Source: Lachnospiraceae bacterium
GTDB taxonomy: Bacteria; Bacillota_A; Clostridia; Lachnospirales; Lachnospiraceae
DNA length: 35,591 nt
Direction of reading: 5' to 3'
Assembly: GCA_024683935.1 (NCBI GenBank)
Contig: JAIKXV010000007.1
Span: 1-35,591, forward strand
Within the stretch, counting starts at the first letter, position 1; each line of letters starts with the position of its first letter. The notes beneath the pieces are model-generated. The model was not told where the DNA came from. It ran no database searches and worked only from the letters and a program-made list of their open reading frames with translations. The position numbers and the translations under genes are program-made. Shown one piece after another: positions 7,349-14,171 of the stretch.

Positions 7349-8810
7349 TTTTGGAAAAGTAGACAACATACTTACCAGACTGGAAAAGACCGCCGGGATG
7401 TTTCCTGAGAAGACGGCCTATTCCGACAGTGAAAAAAAGGTGAGCTTTGGTGAGGTGCTGTTAAAGGCCAGGGCGGTCGGCACCTATATTTTAAGAAAGA
7501 ATACCGGGGACAGACCGGTTGCGGTAATGCTGGGCAGGAGCGTAGATACCATTATAGTCTTTCTCGGCGTTGTGTATTCGGGACACGCCTATGCGCCTGT
7601 GGGCACGGATATACCTGCGGAGAGGCAGGACAAGATCATGAAAAAGCTGCAGCCCTCATTCATCATTGACGACAGGAATGTCCGCGAAGCGCTAAATGAG
7701 AAGATAGACCACGGCAGGCTGGATGCGGTCAGGCAGGGGATAACCGTCACAGACCCCCTCTATGTAATCTTTACCTCGGGTTCCTCAGGGGATCCGAAAG
7801 GGGTCATCACATCCCAGATCTCACTTATGAACTATATAGATTCCTATTCCCGGGTAATGGGCATAGGATCCGAGGATATAATGGCTTCCCAGTCGCCCCT
7901 TGACTATATAGCGGCCATAAGGGATATCTATGTGCCGGTATTTACAGGGGCCTCTGACGTACTGATCCCGAAGGAATACTTTATGCAGCCGGAGGTGCTG
8001 TTTAATTATCTGAATGACAGAAAGGTGACCTGCATCAGCTGGAGCACTTCTGCCATGTCGGTTCTTTCAAAGCTTCACGCCTTTAAGGACGCCAGGCCGG
8101 AATATATCAGCAAGGTCTGCTTCTCAGGCAGCATCATGAGCCCTGTTGTGCTGAAGGAGTGGCAGACTGAGATCCCGGGAGCACTTTTCGTAAATCAGTA
8201 CGGTCCGACCGAGACCACGGCCAGCTGCACCTATTATAAGCTGGACCATGTGGTTAATGAGGACGAGGTGATTCCCATCGGCGTTCCCTATGATAATTAC
8301 AGGGTATTTCTGCTGTCAGACGATAATAAGCCGGTGAAGGCGGGAGAAGAAGGCGAGATCGCGGTTGGCGGCGTCGGTGTGACTCTCGGCTATATCAATG
8401 ATCCGGAGAGAACGGATGCGGCGTTTATAAGGAATCCCCTGCAGAATGCCTTTTTTGACAGGATATATAAGACCGGGGATATGGGAGTATTCCGTGAGGA
8501 CGGAGTACTGATGTACCACGGCAGGCGTGACCGCCAGATCAAATACATGGGACACAGGGTGGAGCTGGATGAGATAGAGAGTGCGGCGGCAGCTGCAGGG
8601 ATAAAGGCAGCGGCAGCCCTTTACGATGCGGATAAGGAAGCTCTGTGGCTTTTCTATGAAGGGGAAATGAGCGTCAGGGACGTGTCGCTTTCCTTAAGGG
8701 AAAGGCTTCCCGGCTTCATGGTTCCGAGAAAGATAAAGAACCTGGAGAGTATCCCCCTTCTTCCCAACGGAAAAACAGATTTTAATGTGCTTAGAAGTAT
8801 GGTAAACTAA
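7335..8810 (+). CDS. AMP-forming amino acid:carrier-protein ligase (DltA/NRPS adenylation-like)
   Basis: 491 aa, the length of a stand-alone adenylation enzyme (DltA is about 500). Core motifs in order: P-loop YVIFTSGSSGDPKGV (about 142-156); SPLDYIAAIRD (about 186-196), whose Asp lies where adenylation domains bind the alpha-amino group; NQYGPTETTASC (about 286-297); YKTGDMG (about 378-384); GRRDRQIKYMGHRVELDEIE (about 396-415); and LPNGKTDFN, with the catalytic Lys near the C-terminus. It should activate an amino acid with ATP and load it on the carrier protein encoded 26 nt downstream. The TGEVVYxGR hinge is replaced by EDGVLMYHGRRDRQIKYMG. Its resemblance to the ligases of exosortase-associated and butirosin-type carrier pathways makes D-alanine only one possible substrate. 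Confidence 0.82.
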   Translation: MRSFDFGKVDNILTRLEKTAGMFPEKTAYSDSEKKVSFGEVLLKARAVGTYILRKNTGDRPVAVMLGRSVDTIIVFLGVVYSGHAYAPVGTDIPAERQDKIMKKLQPSFIIDDRNVREALNEKIDHGRLDAVRQGITVTDPLYVIFTSGSSGDPKGVITSQISLMNYIDSYSRVMGIGSEDIMASQSPLDYIAAIRDIYVPVFTGASDVLIPKEYFMQPEVLFNYLNDRKVTCISWSTSAMSVLSKLHAFKDARPEYISKVCFSGSIMSPVVLKEWQTEIPGALFVNQYGPTETTASCTYYKLDHVVNEDEVIPIGVPYDNYRVFLLSDDNKPVKAGEEGEIAVGGVGVTLGYINDPERTDAAFIRNPLQNAFFDRIYKTGDMGVFREDGVLMYHGRRDRQIKYMGHRVELDEIESAAAAAGIKAAAALYDADKEALWLFYEGEMSVRDVSLSLRERLPGFMVPRKIKNLESIPLLPNGKTDFNVLRSMVN

Positions 8811-8836
8811 TGCAGTAATGAGAGGAGGTATATCAC

Positions 8837-9067
8837 ATGAGGGAAAAGCTTTTAGAGATCTTAAGCGAAGTAAGACCGGATATCGATTTTGAAAGTGAGA
8901 CCGAGCTGGTAAGCGGAAGCATCCTGGAATCCTTCGATATCGTCCAGATAGTTGCAGAGCTGGATGATGAGTTTGATATCGAGATATCCCCGAAGGATCT
9001 TACAGCTGAGAACTTTAATTCCCTGGATGCCCTGGAAGAACTGATCGAGAGGCTGCAGGACGCCTGA
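8837..9067 (+). CDS. Acyl carrier protein (DltC-like)
   Basis: 76 aa, acidic, four-helix carrier-protein pattern. The phosphopantetheine serine is Ser32 in ILESFDIVQIV, matching the LDSF/LDSL attachment site of DltC and ACPs with Glu in place of the Asp before the Ser. A strong AGAGGAGG site lies 9 nt upstream. Its stop codon overlaps the start of the decarboxylase gene (TGATG), which implies near-equal expression. It should carry the aminoacyl group made by the upstream ligase and present it to the decarboxylase and then to the MBOAT protein. A phosphopantetheinyl transferase is not encoded in the window. Confidence 0.88.
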   Translation: MREKLLEILSEVRPDIDFESETELVSGSILESFDIVQIVAELDDEFDIEISPKDLTAENFNSLDALEELIERLQDA

Positions 9068-10209
9068 TGAAAACACCCTGCTATATTTTTGATTCGAACC
9101 GCTTTCATCAAAAAGCGGCTCTGATAAAGAGCGTTTTCGGGGATATGGATCTGACCTTTTCCATAAAGGCAAATCCTTTTCTTTTGACTGTCCTTCCGGA
9201 TGTGGATGTGATACGTCACGTGGAGGTATGCAGTCCCGGGGAACTGGCTATATGTAAGAAACTGGGAGTGCCCGGAGACAGGATCATCTATTCCGGAGTC
9301 ATGAAGGAAGAATGGGATGTTGCCGAGGCAGTGTCCTACGGCGCGGATATTCTGACCGCCGAGAGCAAAGGCCATTTTGAGCTTATCTGCCGGGAGGGGG
9401 AAAAGTCCGGAAAGCGCATAAAGGTCCTGCTCAGGCTTTCATCCGGGAACCAGTTCGGGATGTCCGGATCCGATATCATGGATATTCTGTCATCGGAGAA
9501 CAGGGAAAATGCAGAGATCATAGGCCTTCATTATTACTCCGGTACGGCAAAGAACAAGCTTAAGCAGATCGAAAAGGATCTCGCGGCGCTCCGCGAACTG
9601 CTTTCCGAAGCGGAAAAGAAGGCGGGCTATGTTCCGTCATTTACCGAGTACGGGCCGGGACTGTCCGCTGAGTATTTTGAAGAACCTTATGAAGAGAAGG
9701 ATCAGGAGCTTTTAAACCTGGTGTCAGGAGCCATTAAGGAGTTTGCCGCAGAGTACAGGACAGGAATAGAAATGGGGCGCTTCCTCGCCGCTCCCGCAGG
9801 CCGTTACTTCACAACAGTAAAGGATATTAAAAGCAACGGCGGCGTAAATTATGTGATCTGCGACGGCGGAGTGCATCAGGTCAAGTATTTTGGCCAGAAC
9901 ATGGGGATGAAGGTGCCTCCGGTCATGGTCCTGAGGGACGGGGTTACCGGTCCAAAAAGGGGAAAAGACACTGAATACTGCATCGCCGGGAGTCTCTGTA
10001 CTACGGCAGATGTGCTTGTAAGAAATATTACCCTTCCGGAGCTCAGGACAGGGGATATATTATGTTTTGACAGGACGGGGGCTTATGCGGTATCGGAAGG
10101 AGCCCTTGCATTTTTGTCCAGAAATATGCCGGAAATATGGATTGATGACGGGGAGCGGCGGCTTCTTAGGAATGTGAAGGAGAGCTGGAAACTGAATTGT
10201 CCTGAGTGA
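9067..10209 (+). CDS. PLP-dependent fold-III decarboxylase, carrier-protein associated (LysA/BtrK-like)
   Basis: 380 aa, Orn/DAP/Arg decarboxylase 2 family, shorter than the window's true LysA (432 aa). The Schiff-base lysine is Lys34 in FSIKANP. Other family landmarks are VCSPGELAI, SSGNQFGM (for RxxxxxSKFG), LHYYSGTAK (for HxHxGS), EYGPGLS (for the GGG loop), EMGRFLAAPAG (for EPGR), AGSLCTTADVL (active-site Cys of the partner subunit) and RTGAYAVS. All catalytic positions look present, but several binding loops differ from LysA, so its substrate should differ. The start codon overlaps the carrier-protein stop. BtrK and VinO are family members that decarboxylate an aminoacyl group attached to a carrier protein, and TIGR03099 enzymes sit beside a ligase and carrier in exosortase loci. 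That role is inferred here. Confidence 0.8.
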   Translation: MKTPCYIFDSNRFHQKAALIKSVFGDMDLTFSIKANPFLLTVLPDVDVIRHVEVCSPGELAICKKLGVPGDRIIYSGVMKEEWDVAEAVSYGADILTAESKGHFELICREGEKSGKRIKVLLRLSSGNQFGMSGSDIMDILSSENRENAEIIGLHYYSGTAKNKLKQIEKDLAALRELLSEAEKKAGYVPSFTEYGPGLSAEYFEEPYEEKDQELLNLVSGAIKEFAAEYRTGIEMGRFLAAPAGRYFTTVKDIKSNGGVNYVICDGGVHQVKYFGQNMGMKVPPVMVLRDGVTGPKRGKDTEYCIAGSLCTTADVLVRNITLPELRTGDILCFDRTGAYAVSEGALAFLSRNMPEIWIDDGERRLLRNVKESWKLNCPE

Positions 10210-10225
10210 AAGATGCTTCGCTCAG
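10202..10225 (+). other. Hairpin over the stop codon plus short degenerate repeats
   Basis: CTGAGTGAA (10202-10210) pairs with TTCGCTCAG (10217-10225): 9 bp with one G-T pair and a 6-nt loop, covering the decarboxylase stop codon. Downstream, up to about 10275, the unit (CT)CAGAATGACA recurs three times imperfectly. No T-run follows, so it is not a standard terminator. It may be a remnant of a small dispersed repeat. Confidence 0.45.
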
Positions 10226-10313
10226 AATGACATAAAAAAGCCCAGAATGACAAAGAAGGCTCAGAATTACAAAAGAGATACGTCACGTCAGATTGAAAAC
10301 AGGAGTAGCATAT

Positions 10314-12008
10314 ATGGATGCTGGGAAGAACTACAGATCATGGTTGGAAAATCTTAAAGACACGGATCCGATGAAGCAGGAGCTCCTCGATATAGAGGGA
10401 AGCGAGGCCGAGATCACCGACAGATTTTATCAGGAGATCGTATTCGGCACCGCGGGACTCCGGGGGATCTGCGGGGCCGGAAGCAACAGGATGAACGACC
10501 TCACTGTTGCGAGAGCCACCAAAGGAATAGGAGACTATATCCTGAAATCCGGTCTCGACCGTAAGAGAGGAGTGGTCTTTGCCTATGACTGCAGGTACCA
10601 CTCAAAGGAATTTTCCTATCTGGCAGCGGGGATACTAACCGCCATGGATATCAAAGTGTATATCTTCCCCTCTCTCCGGCCCACACCGGAGCTTTCCTTT
10701 GCTATAAGGGAGCTTGAGGCCGTGTCCGGGGTAAATATGACGGCGAGCCACAATCCCAAGGAATACAATGGCTACAAGGTGTACTGGGAGGATGGAGCCC
10801 AGATTTCCGGGGCTGTTTCAGACGGCATACTGTCCGAGATACAGAAGTACAGCTTTTTTGACGAGACGAAGATACTGACTCCCGAGGAAGCGGAGGAAAA
10901 AGGCCTCCTCGTTACCCTGGGAGAGGATATGGACAGGAAGTACCTGGACTATGTGAAGTCCCTGCAGCAGAGGGATGATCTTTCCCTGGACCGTTCGGTA
11001 TCCGTGATCTATACTCCGCTTAACGGAGCCGGGAGTATTCCGCTTTCCCGTGTAATGAAGGAAAGGGGATTCGACAATTTCCGCATGGTGAAGGAACAGG
11101 CGGATCCCGATCCGGAATTCACCACGGTGCCCTTCCCGAACCCGGAGGAGCCGAAGGCCTTTGCCCTTGCTGAAGAGTACGGTGAGAAATACGGCGCGGA
11201 GGTGCTGATCGCCACGGATCCGGATGCGGACAGGATGGCGATAGAGGTCAGGGATGATAAGGGAAAATACATACCCCTAAACGGCAACCAGACCGGAGGG
11301 CTTATCATAAACTATATGGCGGAAAGCCAGAAGGATTCCGGGACACTTCCGGAAAAGTCCGCTATGATCAAATCAATCGTTACGGGCGATCTCGGCCGCA
11401 CTATCTGCGAGGCATACGGAATAGAGGTTTTCGAGGCCCTTACCGGATTTAAGAATATCTGCGGAAGGATACCCGAAACGGAAGAAAAGGGCTACACCTA
11501 CTTTTTCGGTTATGAAGAGAGTATCGGCTGCGCCCCCGGAGAAAAGGTCCGGGATAAGGACGGTATTGCAGCAGGAATGCTTATTTCCGAAATGGCTGCA
11601 TACTACAGGGCAAAAGGGCTTTCATTATATGAAAAGCTGCAGGAGATCTATAAAAAATACGGCTATTTCGCTGAGGGCCAGAAGTCCTTTGTATTAAAGG
11701 GCATGGAAGGCCAGGAGAGGATAGGACGTATCATGGATCACTTCAGGAATTCCGGTATTTCTGCTTTCGGCGGGAATACAGTCAGGGAAAGACGGGATTT
11801 CATAAAGGGATACAAAGATATACCGGCTTCAAACGTGCTTATTTTCTATATGGATGACGGGCTCTGGTTTGCGATGCGCCCCTCGGGCACGGAGCCGAAG
11901 ATCAAGTTTTATTTCTACGGGGAAGACCCCTCAGACGGGAAAAAGGCAGCGGATAAAACAAAGGCGCTGGAAGAAGCGGTCATCAGCATTGCGGATTCGG
12001 TTGAGTAA
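10314..12008 (+). CDS. Phosphohexomutase (phosphoglucomutase/phosphomannomutase, PgcA type)
   Basis: 564 aa from the ATG at 10314, which has AGGAG at 10301-10305, 8 nt upstream; an in-frame TTG at 10293 lacks such a site. It is an alpha-D-phosphohexomutase interconverting hexose 1- and 6-phosphates. Motifs: catalytic phosphoserine loop TASHNPKEYNG (Ser near 145), metal-binding DPDADRM (about 303-309), sugar-binding GYEESIG (about 399-405) and phosphate-binding RPSGTEPKIKF near the C-terminus. It is the long PgcA/PGM2-like form, which in Firmicutes makes glucose 1-phosphate for UDP-glucose and surface polymers. Its place in this locus fits precursor supply for the glycosyltransferases downstream. 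The TagA-like gene starts right after its stop codon. Confidence 0.9.
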   Translation: MDAGKNYRSWLENLKDTDPMKQELLDIEGSEAEITDRFYQEIVFGTAGLRGICGAGSNRMNDLTVARATKGIGDYILKSGLDRKRGVVFAYDCRYHSKEFSYLAAGILTAMDIKVYIFPSLRPTPELSFAIRELEAVSGVNMTASHNPKEYNGYKVYWEDGAQISGAVSDGILSEIQKYSFFDETKILTPEEAEEKGLLVTLGEDMDRKYLDYVKSLQQRDDLSLDRSVSVIYTPLNGAGSIPLSRVMKERGFDNFRMVKEQADPDPEFTTVPFPNPEEPKAFALAEEYGEKYGAEVLIATDPDADRMAIEVRDDKGKYIPLNGNQTGGLIINYMAESQKDSGTLPEKSAMIKSIVTGDLGRTICEAYGIEVFEALTGFKNICGRIPETEEKGYTYFFGYEESIGCAPGEKVRDKDGIAAGMLISEMAAYYRAKGLSLYEKLQEIYKKYGYFAEGQKSFVLKGMEGQERIGRIMDHFRNSGISAFGGNTVRERRDFIKGYKDIPASNVLIFYMDDGLWFAMRPSGTEPKIKFYFYGEDPSDGKKAADKTKALEEAVISIADSVE

Positions 12009-12743
12009 ATGAGAAAAAAGGGAACGGTGCTGGGCGTCAGCTATGAGGTTTCCAATATAGCGGACGCGGTATCGGATGTAAAGGATAATAAGGATGAACT
12101 GTCCGGGGGATACGCCTGTTTTTCCAACGTCCACACTCTTATGACTGCCGTGGACGATAAGGAATATATGGATGTCCTGAATAATGCGGACAGGACATTT
12201 CCCGACGGGGCACCGATTGCCTCGAGGCTAAGGAAGATGGGCTTCCGTGAGGCTGAGAGAGTGGCGGGTCCCGATTTCATGGAAGAGATGTTCGAACGCA
12301 CGAAGGACGGTTCCCTCACCCATTTCTTCTACGGTTCCAAGGAGGAGACCCTGGAAAAGCTGGAAAGAAATCTTTCTGAAAAATATCCGGGGATAAGGAT
12401 AAAGGGCATGTACTCGCCATCCTTCGGGGAGGTTTCCCCGGAAGAGGATGAGAAGGACGTTGAGCTGATAAACGAAGCGGATGCGGATATTGTCTGGGTG
12501 GGACTCGGTTCCCCGAAGCAGGACAAGTGGATGGCAGCCAATAAAGGCAGGGTAAAGGGCTTTATGTGCGGCGTGGGAGCAGGCTTTGACTTTCATGCGG
12601 GCACGATGAAGAGGGCGCCCCTTTGGATGAGGAAGATGCATCTCGAGTGGTTTTTCAGGCTTATATCCGATCCGAAGAGACTTCTCAAACGCTATGTCGT
12701 TTCAAATTCCAGATTTATCTGGTACACAATTATCGGAAAGTGA
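12009..12743 (+). CDS. WecG/TagA/CpsF-family glycosyltransferase (GT26)
   Basis: 244 aa, normal size for the family. TagA-type enzymes add N-acetylmannosamine (WecG: ManNAcA) to an undecaprenyl-diphosphate-linked GlcNAc, an early step of wall teichoic acid and related polymers on the inner face of the membrane. Visible features: FSNVHTLMTA (about 38-47), the candidate catalytic Asp66 in FPDGAPI, VWVGLGSPKQDKWM (about 161-174), the GVGAGFDFHAG loop, and a basic C-terminal tail (RLLKRYVVSNSRFIW) that in TagA completes the active site at the membrane. The start codon follows the mutase TAA with no gap and no clear ribosome binding site, so translation should be coupled. It indicates the locus builds a teichoic-acid-like or other lipid-linked polymer. 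Confidence 0.88.
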   Translation: MRKKGTVLGVSYEVSNIADAVSDVKDNKDELSGGYACFSNVHTLMTAVDDKEYMDVLNNADRTFPDGAPIASRLRKMGFREAERVAGPDFMEEMFERTKDGSLTHFFYGSKEETLEKLERNLSEKYPGIRIKGMYSPSFGEVSPEEDEKDVELINEADADIVWVGLGSPKQDKWMAANKGRVKGFMCGVGAGFDFHAGTMKRAPLWMRKMHLEWFFRLISDPKRLLKRYVVSNSRFIWYTIIGK

Positions 12744-12859
12744 TGGCATGACACAGCTTCTGCGTATATTTCGGGTTTAAGATCCCGGGATGGCGGCAGG
12801 GCTGATAATGTTACAGGGGAGAGCAGCAAAAGGATTTTCCATGAAAGGAGAGCAGGAGA

Positions 12860-14158
12860 ATGATACGGAAAATTACTGACGGAAAGCTTTATTTTGACGG
12901 CTGTGACACCACGCGTCTTGCGGAGGAATACGGCACACCCCTTTATGTGTTCTCACAGACGGATATAGAGAGCAGATTTAAGGAACTGCAGACAGATTTC
13001 GTGGAAAAGCACGGTAACTGCAGAGTAGCTTATGCTTCAAAGGCGTTCTGTACCAGGGGCATGTATAAGCTGATGGAAAAGAGCGGTTTTTCCATTGATG
13101 TGGTAAGCGGCGGAGAACTGGCGGTTGCGATGTCGGTAAATTACCCTGCGGACAGGATCGAGTTTAACGGCAATAATAAGCTTCCGTCCGAAATAGACAT
13201 GGCAGTTGAATACGGCGTGGAACGCTTTATCCTGGACGGGGTAAGGGAGCTGCCCCTTATAGAAGAAGCCTGCAAAAAATACGGGAAAAAGGTTAAGGTA
13301 GTAGTCCGCATCACTCCCGGAGTGGCGGCTTCCACACATGACTATATCATTACGGGAAAACTGGACTCCAAGTTCGGCATCCCCATGGAGGATGATGTGC
13401 TCTATCCCGTGATAAAGAGCGTGATCGATTCTCCCTATGCGGAGTTCCACGGACTTCACATGCATATAGGTTCCCAGCTCTTTACCACAAAGGAATACAT
13501 GGAATCCCTTGAGGTGATGCTGACCACCGCAACAGAGATAAAGAGAAGGCTTGGCGCTGATGTTCACGAATTAAATCTCGGCGGCGGCTTCGGGGTGACT
13601 TACGTTGACGAAGAGAGAAAGCCCTATTCCTTCTTCCTGGATCCGATGGCGGAGAGGATAAGCGAATGGGCGTCTGATATGGGAGTGGAAAGACCCACTA
13701 TCGCCATAGAGCCCGGAAGGAGCATCATAGCTGAGGCGGGCATTACCCTTTATACCGTTGGACAGATAAAGGAGATAAAGAATGTCAGGAAGTATGTTTC
13801 CATAGACGGCGGTATGGGTGACAATATCAGGGTTCCGCTTTATGATGCTGTCTATACCGGCGTCATTGCCAATAAGGCAGAAGAGCCCTGTACGGAAAAG
13901 GTTACAATATGCGGTAAGTGCTGTGAGTCGGGAGATATCATCATCCGGGATCTCATGGTGCCTGCGAGTATAGAGGCAGGTGACATCGTGGCTGTATATT
14001 CCACGGGAGCTTACGGATATTCCATGGCTTCAAATTACAATAACTGTCCTATTCCCGCTTCGGTTCTTGTAAAGGACGGAAAGAGCGGACTCATGGTAAA
14101 GAGACAGAGCTATGAACAGATAATGGAGAACCAGATCATTCCCGATTGGATTCAGTAA
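12860..14158 (+). CDS. lysA: Diaminopimelate decarboxylase
   Basis: 432 aa. It decarboxylates meso-diaminopimelate to L-lysine, the last step of lysine synthesis, with PLP. Motifs: Schiff-base Lys61 in RVAYASKAFC, VVSGGEL, HMHIGSQ, LGGGFGV, EPGRSIIAEAG, GKCCESGDII (active-site Cys) and STGAYGYSMASNYN. All canonical residues are present, unlike the divergent paralogue at 9067, so the two should not share a substrate. AAAGGAGAG lies upstream. It follows tagA by 116 nt, a gap holding a 10-bp palindrome (12782-12791) but no clear promoter or terminator. The carB gene starts 13 nt downstream. Placement of lysA inside a surface-polymer run is unusual and may be chance operon structure. Confidence 0.95.
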   Translation: MIRKITDGKLYFDGCDTTRLAEEYGTPLYVFSQTDIESRFKELQTDFVEKHGNCRVAYASKAFCTRGMYKLMEKSGFSIDVVSGGELAVAMSVNYPADRIEFNGNNKLPSEIDMAVEYGVERFILDGVRELPLIEEACKKYGKKVKVVVRITPGVAASTHDYIITGKLDSKFGIPMEDDVLYPVIKSVIDSPYAEFHGLHMHIGSQLFTTKEYMESLEVMLTTATEIKRRLGADVHELNLGGGFGVTYVDEERKPYSFFLDPMAERISEWASDMGVERPTIAIEPGRSIIAEAGITLYTVGQIKEIKNVRKYVSIDGGMGDNIRVPLYDAVYTGVIANKAEEPCTEKVTICGKCCESGDIIIRDLMVPASIEAGDIVAVYSTGAYGYSMASNYNNCPIPASVLVKDGKSGLMVKRQSYEQIMENQIIPDWIQ

Positions 14159-14171
14159 GAAAGGAAATATA

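Noticed and set aside
10293..10313. TTG start seven codons before the phosphohexomutase ATG
   Set aside because: AGGAG at 10301-10305 is placed for the ATG at 10314, and lies downstream of the TTG.
12748..12780. 10-codon leader-like reading frame (MTQLLRIFRV) upstream of lysA
   Set aside because: It has no lysine codons and no terminator/antiterminator pair follows, so an attenuation leader is not supported.
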